Positions 44,208 to 53,198 of a stretch of DNA of 64,000 nucleotides are shown piece after piece. Under the pieces are notes generated by a model, which worked only from the letters and a program-made list of their open reading frames with translations, was not told the origin of the DNA and searched no databases. Source of the DNA: Arenibaculum pallidiluteum (GTDB lineage: Bacteria; Pseudomonadota; Alphaproteobacteria; Azospirillales; Azospirillaceae); the NCBI RefSeq assembly GCF_017355985.1, contig NZ_JAFIQU010000001.1, forward strand, positions 682,001-746,000, written 5' to 3'. Position numbers and translations under genes: made by a program. Numbering within the stretch: position 1 is the first letter of the stretch; each line of letters starts with the position of its first letter.

Positions 44208-44726
44208 GCGACATCCTTCCTGGCTGGTTTCCGGATCGATGCGCTGCGCTGGCCTTTCGACCAGTATTTTTCGCCAGGAAGCTAGGCCGGTCTTGGCAGG
44301 CGATCCATTCTCCGCGGTCCGAGATATCGTCGCGATCGTCCGGAACTCGATCGAGCCCCCGGATCTCGGCCGGTTTCTGCATCGCGCCGCTGTCGAGCGG
44401 ACGGAACGTCTGGTCGCTGACACCTTTTGAAGCTGGCGAGGGTGAAGCATTCGAAATCCAAAGAGCGTTTCCTAGACTGGCTCCTGACCATGCCCCCCTT
44501 TGTCCCCGAACATGACCTGTGGCGGCCAACGCTTCGCGTCGTTTGCAAACCCGCGAACTCACTTCAGGGCGGCCGGGAGTGGAGATGTCGCTCGAAGTCG
44601 AACGCAGCCGGACCAGTCATGCAGCGAGGCATGCTGCACTGGCACTGGCTTGGAAGGCGCGCGTGTCCGCCATAGACGACCAAAAGGAGCGGAGCGATCG
44701 CGCGGATGGAAATCGCTGCGGCAGTC
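44208..44726. other. Intergenic region, no gene supported
   Basis: About 520 bases between the divergent or parallel neighbours. Minus-strand frames here read partly protein-like (EIRGLDRVPDDRDDISDRGE) but have no start site or homology that I recognise. The DUF6152 promoter should lie within it. Confidence 0.3.
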
Positions 44727-45689
44727 CTAGCTTGCCAGAGGCTGCGTCGCAGCTCGTCCGTCGCCCTGCGCTGCAGCCGGTCTTCGCATGCGTCCATACT
44801 GGCGGGGTGAGCAACCCATCACCCGCTTGAATGCCGTGCTGAATGCGCTTTCGGACTCATATCCGATCGTAGGCGCGATGACGGAGACCGGATCGCCGGA
44901 CGTCTCCAGCCGGTCGCAAGCGAGCAGCATCCGCCATCGGCTGAGATACTCCATCGGCGTTTCGCCCGCCGTTTCCCTGAAGCGCAGCGCGAAGGTCGAG
45001 CGGGACATCCCTGCTATCTCGCCGAGTTCCTGCAACGTCCAGCGGCGGGCCGGATCGGAGTGTAAGGCGGCGATCGCCTTGGCAAGTTGCTTGTCCGCCA
45101 GGGCGAAGAACCACCCCACGCCGACGCCAGGCCCCTCGGCCAGATGAGCGCGCAGCGCCTGAACCAACATCATGTGGGCGAGATGCTGGGCGATCAGATA
45201 GCCACCCGGCTCGCCCTCACGCAATTCCTGCATCATCCGTTCGACCGACCAGCGGAGCGTCGCCTGGTCCGATGCCTTACGGAGATGCACGACCGGCGGC
45301 AGCATCGCCAACAGCATTCCGGCATGACCACCGCTAACGCCAAACCGGCTTCCGACCATGAAGAGGTCGCCACCACCATTGATGAAGACCTCGCCGCCGC
45401 GCCGCGCGGGCGGGAAAATCTCGGAGGCCGGCACGGGCGGCAGGTCAAGATTGCTGGCGAGACGAAAGGGCTGGCCGCTCGGCAGGACGAAACTGTCGCC
45501 CTCCTCAAGGGTCAACGGCTCGGGGACACCATCGATCTGGAGCCAGCACGAGCCCGACACGACCGCATAGCATTTGATGAGTTGGCTCTGGTCGCCGAAC
45601 TGCACCGACCATTCTCCCCCGGCATGAAAGCCAGAGGAAATATAACTCTGCGGCTTGAGCAGAGAGAGAACTTGGGAGAGAGGGTCCAT
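44727..45689 (-). CDS. AraC-family transcriptional regulator with cupin N-terminal domain
   Basis: A 320-residue regulator. A cupin_6 domain (residues 10-165) is shown by SGSCWLQIDGVPEPLTLEEG and VLPSGQPFRLAS. The C-terminal helix-turn-helices are WTLQELGEIAGMSRSTFALRF and IGYESESAFSTAFKRV, ending in GCSPRQYGR. Such regulators usually act on a neighbouring gene encoding an oxidoreductase or membrane protein. The DUF1097 membrane protein and an NmrA-like protein lie upstream in the same orientation. Sequence between (45690-45836) is AT-rich and likely holds the promoter. Confidence 0.9.
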   Translation of the reverse strand: MDPLSQVLSLLKPQSYISSGFHAGGEWSVQFGDQSQLIKCYAVVSGSCWLQIDGVPEPLTLEEGDSFVLPSGQPFRLASNLDLPPVPASEIFPPARRGGEVFINGGGDLFMVGSRFGVSGGHAGMLLAMLPPVVHLRKASDQATLRWSVERMMQELREGEPGGYLIAQHLAHMMLVQALRAHLAEGPGVGVGWFFALADKQLAKAIAALHSDPARRWTLQELGEIAGMSRSTFALRFRETAGETPMEYLSRWRMLLACDRLETSGDPVSVIAPTIGYESESAFSTAFKRVMGCSPRQYGRMRRPAAAQGDGRAATQPLAS

Positions 45690-45836
45690 CTAGTTCCGGA
45701 CGGTTGGGAAGATTTTGGTAATTTTGCGGCCTCGACCGTTCGACGTGCAAGCGGTCAAGCGCCGCGTATCCACGGCGCTTGGTGCCATACCGATGTCTCG
45801 CAGTACCATAGTGGCGACCCTTGGTCGGAGGAGGCG

Positions 45837-46361
45837 CTATTCCGCAAACCGCCTATTGAGGGCTTGGCAGGTGTAGCCAGCCAGCCCGCCGATCCCGGTC
45901 GCAAAGGCGAGATGCACGAAGGATGCGGCAGCGAGGTCAAACTCAGCCGCGAAATAGGTCACCATGCCGAGGAACCATGCCAACATGTTGCCCAGAAGAG
46001 CGTGGCTACGCAGCCCAACGATGAGGATCGCGACAAGGAACACAACGACCGGCAGAGCCAGGTGGTTGAGCGAGGGGACGAGGGCGCCGGTCATGATGTG
46101 CGACACCGCGCCGATCGCGATGCCGAGCCATAGGCAAATCATCGCCGCAGCACTGTTCTTGAGCGACGTGGGGCGTGTGAACCAAGCGATGAAGCCTGCG
46201 AACATTACCCAGACTTCCAGGCTGAGGGCTGCGCTCAGCCATGCGGCAAAGGCTGCCACGACCGAGGCGATCAGCGTCCAGAGAATGAATTTGCCGCGTG
46301 GCTGGCTGTGATCGGCCTGCGGCGACGCCTGCCGTACTTCCTGAACTTGTGCGCTGCTCAT
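45837..46361 (-). CDS. DUF1097-family inner-membrane protein
   Basis: A 174-residue membrane protein with about five hydrophobic helices (FILWTLIASVVAAFAAWLSA, LEVWVMFAGFIAWFTRP, CLWLGIAIGAVSHIMTGA, LALPVVVFLVAILIVGL, FVHLAFATGIGGLAGY). The layout matches DUF1097 proteins (YcdZ type) of unknown function. ATG 46361 has AAAGGG 8 bases upstream; an ATG six codons earlier (46379) has GGAG as well. The same-strand AraC gene is downstream. Confidence 0.8.
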   Translation of the reverse strand: MSSAQVQEVRQASPQADHSQPRGKFILWTLIASVVAAFAAWLSAALSLEVWVMFAGFIAWFTRPTSLKNSAAAMICLWLGIAIGAVSHIMTGALVPSLNHLALPVVVFLVAILIVGLRSHALLGNMLAWFLGMVTYFAAEFDLAAASFVHLAFATGIGGLAGYTCQALNRRFAE

Positions 46362-46615
46362 GATGAAGTTCCCTTTCATCGGTCTCCAAGGCAGGGATGA
46401 GGATTGAGCTCGATCGAGCTATGCTTTGGGGGTGGCGGGCTGGCTGCCCGACAAGCGGTCATGCAAGACACTGAGCGCCGATTTCGGACCCAACGGCTGC
46501 GAGTGCACCGCCGGGTTTGGTGGCTGGATCGGTTCTTGCGGACCGGATGTGGGTTTTCCTCTACATCTAAGGCGCGAGCGGCTTCGCACGGCGGATCTCG
46601 CCATGGTCCGATCCC

Positions 46616-47500
46616 TCACCCCAGGACGGCAGGCTTCAGGATTGCCTCGCACCACTGGCGGAAGGTCGTCGGGGTTGAAGTCTCGAGGCTTCTGGGAACA
46701 GTCAGATCGAGGCCCTGATTCTTCGCCCAAGCCATATCCGTCATGCCCTGTGCCATCGCGTCGGACATGCCGAACTGCATGAAGCGCGCCTTGTAGGCGT
46801 CGAAGCTGATCTGCTGATAGCTGACCGGCTTACCGAGCACATTGGAGATGACCGCGGCCATGTCGTTGAACGAAATGTCTTCGGGGCCCAGGACCGGCAC
46901 CTCGCCTTGGTCGCTCCAACTGTCATCGAGCAGCCAGCGCGCGGCGACGGCGGCGATGTCACGCGTCGCCACACTGGGAAGCTTGAGGTCGCCGGAGATC
47001 GGAAGGAAGAACTTGCCCTGATGTCTGATTGCCGCCGCCTGACGGGCGATATTGTCCATGAACGAAGGGTTGGCGAGGCCACGGAAGGCGACGCCCGTGC
47101 TGGCGATCAGGTCGTCCATCGCCAGCGACCCGGTGACGTAGCCCGCTTTGCCGGCGAGGGGCGAGCCGCGGCCGAGCGCCGTGATCGCGACGACGCGCTT
47201 GACGCCTTGCTCCTTCAAAGCCGTTGCGGCGGGACGGGTGAAATCGACGTAGGCCGCCATGACGGAAGCGGCCTTCGGGTCAGGGGGCGTCAGCCAGAAT
47301 ACCGTGTCAGCGCCGCTGAACGCTTCATTCACGACGCCAGCGTCCCCGTGGGAGCCTTCGATGATCTCGGCGCTGGCGCGCACCTGTTCCGCCAGACGGG
47401 ACGGATTGCGTGCGATCACTCGGATCGGAGCACCCGACTGGAGAAGGATCTGGACGACCTGATGACCAATATCGCCGGTGGGAGCGGTTACGACGATCAT
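46616..47500 (-). CDS. NmrA-like NAD(P)-binding protein (atypical SDR)
   Basis: A 294-residue Rossmann protein. The N-terminus reads MIVVTAPTGDIGHQVV, the TxxTGxxG-like site of atypical SDRs (SDR_a5/NmrA group). VIARNPSRL follows the second strand, with Arg suggesting NADPH. NPSFMDNIARQAAAI and WLLDDSWSDQGEVPVLGPED also match. Members are NADPH-sensing regulators or quinone reductases (QOR2 type). GGAG lies 5 bases before the ATG. It is upstream of the DUF1097 gene on the same strand, at a distance of 254 bases, so independent promoters are likely. Confidence 0.85.
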   Translation of the reverse strand: MIVVTAPTGDIGHQVVQILLQSGAPIRVIARNPSRLAEQVRASAEIIEGSHGDAGVVNEAFSGADTVFWLTPPDPKAASVMAAYVDFTRPAATALKEQGVKRVVAITALGRGSPLAGKAGYVTGSLAMDDLIASTGVAFRGLANPSFMDNIARQAAAIRHQGKFFLPISGDLKLPSVATRDIAAVAARWLLDDSWSDQGEVPVLGPEDISFNDMAAVISNVLGKPVSYQQISFDAYKARFMQFGMSDAMAQGMTDMAWAKNQGLDLTVPRSLETSTPTTFRQWCEAILKPAVLG

Positions 47501-48291
47501 AGTGACTCCGGGGTTTAGGAGCGGCTTGGCTGGTTCAGCGAAATTCCGCTCGTCGAATTCCGCTCGTCGGCAGGCGCGATCTCGCGGCTGCTCGACTTTG
47601 ACATTCGCATGGGAGGATATGCGGCAACCCCAGGACGGTCGATGCTCCAGGATCCGTTTTATCTTTGCGATCGTCCGACACGACCTTCCGATCTGGTTCC
47701 GCGGTGAGCTGTGGCGTTCCGCGCTGCACGCCGCACCGCACCGGAACACAAGGGACCGTTCCCATTCCATGCGCGAACTCGCCGGCGAGGGGCTGCTTCA
47801 AGCTGAAGATCCTCGAAGCTCCATGTCCTTCTGCGGGCCATCGCCGAGGGCGATGACGCGGCGGAACAGATCGGAACGGCTCGGTCAGGTAGACGGAGCC
47901 GACGCGCTGAAGGTAGAGGCGGCGCTAGCGACCCGCTAAGTCGGCCTTACGGAATGATGGAAAACCACGCGTCGCGCGGGCTCGATGCCCAAAATTCCCC
48001 AGCCGTAGCTTCCCACCTTTAGCCAGCCGACGGCCGAGCGCGGCACGGCCTGCTCGTCATGACTGCTTCCGTCGCCTTGCAGGCTGAAGGTCGCGGCCTG
48101 TTCGGCCAGGGCGTTTGCGCGGGGCCCTTGGGCGTCGCGGCGTCAACTGAGGGGGGACCGGATCAGCAACAAGTCATGAGGCCCTGCTTCCGTCCGCCAG
48201 ACAGCTCCGGTGTGTGGTCGTTGAAGTCACGTCGCGCGCGCCCGCGACCTGGTGCTCGAACGTGGCTAGATACGTTCGCAGACCTTGCGGC
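47501..48291. other. Gene-poor region with possible remnants
   Basis: Nearly 800 bases without a clear gene. A minus-strand frame at 47941-48120 (ANALAEQAATFSLQGDGSSH, then VGWLKVGSYGWGILGIEP) reads like a protein end, perhaps that of a methyl-accepting receptor fused to other sequence, but there is no start and an upstream stop at about 48148. The rest shows no motif. Confidence 0.3.
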
Positions 48292-48903
48292 TCAGCGTGG
48301 CAATCGGAGACCTTCGACGAATAGAGCCACCATCCGGCTCGGATGATCTGGTCTTCCATCATAGGTGGACATGCACAAGGCCGAAACAGCGGCCAGTATT
48401 TCCGCTGCGTCCAGATTGGGCCGTGCCTCGCCGGCGGCGGCCGCAGCTTCGTAAAGCGCCTCAGCGGCGGGCCGAAGCTGCTGATCGAAACGCGCAGCCA
48501 TGCCGACATATACAGGATCGTCGGAACTCACAGCCTTGGCCAGACCGCGCTTCGTGCCGATGAGTTGCACGTAAGCCTGCATCCATTTCAACATTGCCTC
48601 AAACGGCGAGTTCTCCTCGGCGAGCGTCCTGGCGGCATTTGCGCAGGCGTCTAATTCCTCCCGGAAGACGGCGCCGATCAGGTCAGCCCGCCGGGGAAAC
48701 CGGCGATACAGCGTGCCCATGCCGACGCCGGCGCGGTCGGCGATCTCCCGCGTCGTCGCATCGACCCCTTTGGTCGCGAACAACTCCCGCGCCGCTGCGA
48801 CCAACGCATCGACGCTTCTTTGAGCGTCGGCGCGCAGGCTGCGACCACTTTCCGTTGCTCCCGACGCACCGGTCAACTGGTGGCCTGAATCCGGGTTTGG
48901 CAT
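48292..48903 (-). CDS. TetR/AcrR-family transcriptional regulator
   Basis: A 203-residue regulator. The N-terminal helix-turn-helix (about residues 30-75) has LVAAARELFATKGVDATTRE, IADRAGVGMGTLYRRFPRRA. The ligand-binding part is helical (PFEAMLKWMQAYVQLIGTK). It probably represses the divergent SDR gene and itself: the 108-base gap holds a large palindrome between their starts. The ligand is unknown; SDR neighbours suggest an electrophile, quinone or aldehyde. Confidence 0.92.
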   Translation of the reverse strand: MPNPDSGHQLTGASGATESGRSLRADAQRSVDALVAAARELFATKGVDATTREIADRAGVGMGTLYRRFPRRADLIGAVFREELDACANAARTLAEENSPFEAMLKWMQAYVQLIGTKRGLAKAVSSDDPVYVGMAARFDQQLRPAAEALYEAAAAAGEARPNLDAAEILAAVSALCMSTYDGRPDHPSRMVALFVEGLRLPR

Positions 48904-48912
48904 CTTCGTCGC

Positions 48913-48941
48913 TTGCTAAGAGGAGCGTTGCTCCGTATACA
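48913..48941 (+). promoter_or_regulatory. Sigma-70-like promoter for the SDR gene
   Basis: TTGCTA (48913-48918) and TATACA (48936-48941) are spaced 17 bases apart, a good match to -35 and -10. The -10 lies inside the spacer of the operator palindrome, so a bound repressor would block it. Confidence 0.55.
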
Positions 48942-48959
48942 AATCCGGAGCAACGCTCC
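48922..48959. promoter_or_regulatory. 38-bp nested palindrome, operator of the TetR regulator
   Basis: Arms 48922-48935 (ggagcgttgctccg) and 48946-48959 (cggagcaacgctcc) are perfect reverse complements across a 10-base spacer. Each arm is itself a near-palindrome, GGAGC-gtt-GCTCC or GGAGC-aac-GCTCC. So the site can bind two dimers. It sits between divergent TetR and SDR genes and covers the -10 of the SDR promoter. Autorepression and repression of the SDR are inferred. Confidence 0.8.
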
Positions 48960-49011
48960 GTCTATTGATTATCGAGTCACTGCCGGGATGGCAATCCACG
49001 GAGGAACAATC

Positions 49012-49770
49012 ATGCTGGATAAGCCCGTCGCGCTGGTCACAGGCGCCAATCAAGGCATCGGCTTCGAGATCGCCAAGGGTCTGATCGCCGAAGGCTTCAC
49101 TGTCCTTGTGGGATCACGCAGTATCGAGCGTGGCGAAGCCGCTGTCGCGAAGTTGGGTCCGTCCGCTGTTGCACTCCGACTGGATGTGACGGAGCAGACA
49201 TCGATCGCCGCCGCTGCGGATCGGGTACGTAAGGAATTCGGACGCCTCGACGTGCTGGTTCAGAATGCCGGCATCGCCACCGCTGGCAATCGCGTGTTCG
49301 AAAGCGGGGAAGAACTCGCAGAAGCGAACCGTCCCAGCATCGTTCCCCTCGATGACATGCGTGAGGTTTGGGACACGAACGTGTTCGGCGTGCTTGCCGT
49401 CTATCAGGCGATGGTGCCGATCCTGAGGGAAACGCCGAACTCGCGCATCGTCAATGTCTCCAGCGGCATGGGGTCGCTCACACTGAATTCCGACCCGAAC
49501 TTCCCGCTGAGATCGCTCTTCGATGCCACGTATTCGGCTTCGAAGACTGCGCTCAACGCCCTGACGGTCGCGATGGCGATCGAGCTGGAGGGCGACGGCA
49601 TTAAGGTCAACGCAGTCTCCCCCGGCCACACCAGGACGAGGCTCACCGGATATTCTGGCGTGGATACTCCCGAGCAGGGCGCTGCCGAGGCCGTGCGCGT
49701 GGCGCTTCTCGGTTCCGAAGGGCCGACGGGTACGTTCACGCACGCCACGATGGGCGTCCTCCCCTGGTGA
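49012..49770 (+). CDS. SDR-family oxidoreductase
   Basis: A 252-residue short-chain dehydrogenase. VTGANQGIGFEIAKGL gives the cofactor motif near residues 10-25, QNAGIA the NAG motif, VNVSSGMGS the catalytic Ser, and YSASKTALNAL the Tyr-x3-Lys. It belongs to the carbonyl-reductase-like group with the insert NDPNFPLRSLF (DPNFP) before the Tyr. NADPH preference is suggested by GSRSIERG. GGAGG lies 7 bases before the ATG. It is divergent from the TetR gene and very likely its target. Xenobiotic or aldehyde reduction is a guess. Confidence 0.92.
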   Translation: MLDKPVALVTGANQGIGFEIAKGLIAEGFTVLVGSRSIERGEAAVAKLGPSAVALRLDVTEQTSIAAAADRVRKEFGRLDVLVQNAGIATAGNRVFESGEELAEANRPSIVPLDDMREVWDTNVFGVLAVYQAMVPILRETPNSRIVNVSSGMGSLTLNSDPNFPLRSLFDATYSASKTALNALTVAMAIELEGDGIKVNAVSPGHTRTRLTGYSGVDTPEQGAAEAVRVALLGSEGPTGTFTHATMGVLPW

Positions 49771-50186
49771 ATTGTTCCAGCGACAACCCTCGCCTGTGGG
49801 CCGGCTGGCAAGCCGAGCGGCCTCTTGGCCTCGAGCACCTTGGCTGGTGGCGCCGCTCGCTGAGTCCGCTGGGGGTGCCAGCTGATCCGGCATGCCGACG
49901 AGCTAGGCTATCGGACGACCGCCCACACCTTTGCCACCTCTGAGGCCCGCGTCTCGGCGGCCGAGCGCGCCCCGTTCGGGCTCGATTAAGACGAGGACAG
50001 CACCCCCGAACCCCAGTTCTCGCCGATGCCAAGCTTCGGATCAAAGGAAGCTCGGACCCTAGCTGGACACGCGTCGCCCCACCAATGCATCACATTTTAT
50101 GAGAATCTTAATCCCGCTTCGGCTCTCTTCACGGGTCGGGCTTATGCCGTGTGGCATACGCCCCAGGTGGTGATGAGGAGGAAAGC
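49771..50186. other. Intergenic region with a gene-end remnant
   Basis: About 400 bases. A plus frame reads WGCQLIRHADELGYRT, TAHTFATSEARVSAAERAP and ends FGLD before a stop near 49989, which looks like a C-terminal remnant but has no start. Bases 50085-50160 are AT-rich and probably hold the promoter of the MCP gene. Confidence 0.3.
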
Positions 50187-51878
50187 ATGGCCGGCGTTCT
50201 GGCGCGCATCGGTATCAGCGCGAAGATTTACATCGTCGTAGTCTTCATGGCCGCAGTGGCGGCGGTCATAGGGCTGGTCGGCTTCATCGGGATGAAGACC
50301 TACGAAGAACGGGTCGACGACATCCAGAATCTCTCTCAGCGCGCCATTCTCGGCGAGCAGGTGAACGGCCTCGTCTTCAAGATGGTCATGGATTCCCGCG
50401 GCATCTACGCAGCAGATAACGCCAAGAGCGCGGCCACATTCGTCAAGGGTCTCCAGGCTACGATCAAGCTCTTCGATCAGCGCCTGAACGAGTGGGAAAT
50501 CCTCCTCCCGTCCGATCGCAAAGCAGACCTCCAGGAACTCCGTGCGAGCGCGAAACCCTTCATCGAGAGCCGTATCGAAATTGCACGGCTCGCTACCGAA
50601 GGCAATCTCGCGAAGGCGACCGAACTCGGAAACAACGAGGCGATCCGCGCAGTCCGTACCGCGCTTGGCCACGCTATCGAGGGCCGCGTCCAACGGAACA
50701 TGGAAGCGATCGAGGCAGCCAACAACGAGCTCCGAACCTTCAATGCTCGCATGCTGAGCATCATGATGGTGGTCGGCATCGGCGGCATCGCCCTCGCAAT
50801 CCTCGTCGGCATGCTCATCGCCCGGACGGGCATCTCGCGCCCGGTCGCGTCGATCACCGCGACCATGACCCACCTGGCCGCGGGCGACAGCGCGGTCGCG
50901 ATCCCAGGCACCGAGCGCGGAGATGAAATCGGCGGCATGGCCAAGGCGCTCGAGGTTTTCAAGCAGAACGCCATCGAGCGCGACCGCTTGGCCGCGGCCG
51001 AGGCCACCGAGCGCGCCGCCAAGGAGCGCCGGAGCGCCGCTATTGAGCAGTTGATCCAGGAGTTCGATAGCAGCGTGAGCAGCATTCTGCGCACGGTCAC
51101 CTCTGCAGCCACGGAACTGGACGCGACCGCCAACACCATGTCGAGCACGGCCGAGCAGACCAATCAGCAGGCCTCGAACACCGCCACGGCCGCACGGCAG
51201 GCCTCCATGAATGTCCAGACGGTCGCCGCGGCGACCGACGAGCTGTCGGCGTCCATCAACGAAATCAGTGGTCAGGTAGCCCGCTCGACCAGCATCGCTG
51301 GCCAGGCGGTCAGCGAGGCGCAGCAGACGAACACGCGCGTTCAGGGTCTTGTCGAACAGGCGCAGCGCATCGGCGATGTCGTGCAGCTCATCAACTCGAT
51401 CGCCAGCCAGACCAATCTGCTGGCGCTGAACGCGACCATCGAGGCGGCCCGTGCGGGTGAAGCCGGGAAGGGTTTCGCCGTCGTGGCGAGCGAGGTCAAG
51501 AACCTCGCGACGCAGACGGCGAAAGCCACGGAGGAGATCGCGAGCCAGATTTCATCGATGCAGACGGCGACCAGTGAGGCCGCTGTCGCGATCACCGGGA
51601 TCGGCGGAACGATCGGCTCGATCAGTGAGATCGCGACGTCCATTGCCTCGGCCATCGAGGAGCAGGGCGCCGCCACCGGCGAGATCGCCCGTAACGTCCA
51701 GGAAGCCGCACGCGGCACGGAGCTGGTCACGACCAACATCGCCGAGGTCAGCCACGGCGCCACCGAGACCGGCTCCGCCGCAACCCAGGTGCTGAGTGCC
51801 GCGGGCGAACTCGCGCGCCAGTCGGACATGCTGAAGGGCGAGGTGGACCGCTTCCTCGCCGGTATTCGCGCAGCGTGA
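50187..51878 (+). CDS. Methyl-accepting chemotaxis protein
   Basis: A 563-residue chemoreceptor. A transmembrane helix lies at about residues 13-35, followed by a helical periplasmic domain (four-helix-bundle type) to about 188, a second helix at 189-212, and HAMP at 213-265 ([20 protein letters not shown]). The signalling domain holds [20 protein letters not shown] and [12 protein letters not shown], then the methylation helices. ATG 50187 has GGAGG 5 bases upstream. The ligand is unknown. It is convergent with the DSD1 gene and ends before a strong hairpin. Confidence 0.92.
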   Translation: MAGVLARIGISAKIYIVVVFMAAVAAVIGLVGFIGMKTYEERVDDIQNLSQRAILGEQVNGLVFKMVMDSRGIYAADNAKSAATFVKGLQATIKLFDQRLNEWEILLPSDRKADLQELRASAKPFIESRIEIARLATEGNLAKATELGNNEAIRAVRTALGHAIEGRVQRNMEAIEAANNELRTFNARMLSIMMVVGIGGIALAILVGMLIARTGISRPVASITATMTHLAAGDSAVAIPGTERGDEIGGMAKALEVFKQNAIERDRLAAAEATERAAKERRSAAIEQLIQEFDSSVSSILRTVTSAATELDATANTMSSTAEQTNQQASNTATAARQASMNVQTVAAATDELSASINEISGQVARSTSIAGQAVSEAQQTNTRVQGLVEQAQRIGDVVQLINSIASQTNLLALNATIEAARAGEAGKGFAVVASEVKNLATQTAKATEEIASQISSMQTATSEAAVAITGIGGTIGSISEIATSIASAIEEQGAATGEIARNVQEAARGTELVTTNIAEVSHGATETGSAATQVLSAAGELARQSDMLKGEVDRFLAGIRAA

Positions 51879-51900
51879 GCCGCATGGGCCGGCAGTAACT

Positions 51901-51931
51901 GGGAGCCCCGGTGACAATCGCCGGGGCTCCC
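51901..51931. terminator. Hairpin between convergent MCP and DSD1 genes
   Basis: Arms 51901-51911 and 51921-51931 are perfect 11-bp reverse complements with a 9-base loop. There is no T-run. It lies 22 bases after the MCP stop and about 150 bases before the DSD1 3' end. Likely bidirectional terminator. Confidence 0.55.
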
Positions 51932-52085
51932 CATGGGGCCGGCAGCGCCGGCAGCCCGCTCCGTCGAGTGCGACATTGGGCGGCCACTCGCCTCAAGCGA
52001 TTGGAGCGGCCGCACAACCGCTGGCCCACCATCAATCGGTGCTTCCTTCCAGACAGCATCAGTAGCCCGGCAGACAGAACCTACT

Positions 52086-53198
52086 CTAGCGCGGACCTCT
52101 CCCGTCGATCGGCCAGAGGGCCTCGATGGTGTCCCCGCGGATTCCGACGATCCAGTCGTGCATGGCGACGGTGGGATCGCAGTGACCGGGCACGAGCCGA
52201 AGGACATCACCGATCCGCACCGGCTCCGTGGCCTCGGCCGTGGCGATGCGCCCATGCTCGTCATTGGGCCCGAAATAGGTGAGATCGTTGCGCCCGGCGA
52301 CGGCCGGAACTCCGGAATCGAATGACAGCGCCTTCAATCCGGCGTCGCAGATTGCGCGGTCGGCGGTCGGCGTTGACAGCACGGTTGTCTGGACGAACAG
52401 GCTCTGCCGGAACGGGATTTCGCCCGTCCGGTCGTTCCGGTCGTAGTCGACGTCGAAGAAGACATAGGACCCGCACTGGAGCTCATCGAGAGCACCGCTG
52501 GCCGCATCGGCCATGAAGCTGCCAGTACCGCCGCCGGTCACGACGACATCCTCATGTCCCAACGATCCCAATCGCTCGCGGAGCCGGCGCACCCTGTCCG
52601 CGACGTGATCGGCCGCCGCCGCCCGCTCCCGGGGAGCGCGCATATGCTGTGCGCGGCCATGATAGGCCTGCACGCCGGCGAATCTCAGTCCCGGCTGGCG
52701 CTCGATCGCCTGCACCAGCGCCACGGCGGCCTCGACGGTCTCCACGCCAGAACGTGAGCTTCCGACCTCTATCTCCACATACGCGTCGCATGTGCCGGCA
52801 ACGGCCGCGAAGGCCTCGCCGGCGCGCCGCACCTGCTCGACGTGGTCGAACAGGAGCCCGACGTGGCCGGTGGCTGAAAGCCTGGCCAGGCGCTGGAGCT
52901 TGCCGGGGTGGACGAGATTGTTCGTCACGAGGATATCGGCGATCCCCGCGGCCGCCATGGCTTCGGCCTCCCCGAGCGTCTGGCAGCAGACCCCGACTGC
53001 GCCGCGGGCGATCTGGGCCAGGGCGATGGCCGAGCACTTGTGGGATTTGGCGTGTGGGCGCAGACGCAGCCCTGACTGCGCGGTCCAGGCAGTCATGGCA
53101 TCGAGATTCGCCTCGAAGCAGTCGAGGTCCAGCACGAGTGCCGGCGTCTCGACCGTCTCCACGCCCGCGCCGGGCACGCCAGGGGGGAAGGAAGCCAT
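52086..53198 (-). CDS. DSD1-family PLP-dependent enzyme (D-threonine aldolase / hydroxyaspartate aldolase type)
   Basis: A 370-residue protein with the alanine-racemase-like N-terminal barrel. The PLP-binding Lys-51 lies in RPHAKSHK. The C-terminal D-serine-dehydratase-like domain carries the metal-binding His-Cys-Asp of GHCDPTVAMHDW. This pattern is shared by D-threonine aldolases and 3-hydroxyaspartate aldolases (including BhcC of the beta-hydroxyaspartate cycle), which split beta-hydroxy-amino acids into glycine and an aldehyde. ATG 53198 has AAGGA 7 bases upstream. It stands alone, so the physiological substrate is not shown. The neighbouring dehydrogenases of the cycle are absent. Confidence 0.88.
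   Translation of the reverse strand: MASFPPGVPGAGVETVETPALVLDLDCFEANLDAMTAWTAQSGLRLRPHAKSHKCSAIALAQIARGAVGVCCQTLGEAEAMAAAGIADILVTNNLVHPGKLQRLARLSATGHVGLLFDHVEQVRRAGEAFAAVAGTCDAYVEIEVGSSRSGVETVEAAVALVQAIERQPGLRFAGVQAYHGRAQHMRAPRERAAAADHVADRVRRLRERLGSLGHEDVVVTGGGTGSFMADAASGALDELQCGSYVFFDVDYDRNDRTGEIPFRQSLFVQTTVLSTPTADRAICDAGLKALSFDSGVPAVAGRNDLTYFGPNDEHGRIATAEATEPVRIGDVLRLVPGHCDPTVAMHDWIVGIRGDTIEALWPIDGRGPR

Noticed and set aside
47941..48150. Remnant of a methyl-accepting receptor C-terminus
   Set aside because: LAEQAATFSLQG resembles such ends, but the match is short and an in-frame stop lies just upstream, so a firm call is not justified.
49850..49989. Transposase end in the 49771-50186 gap
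   Set aside because: The frame QLIRHADELGYRTT looks coding but contains no transposase motif, and no inverted repeats were found at its sides.
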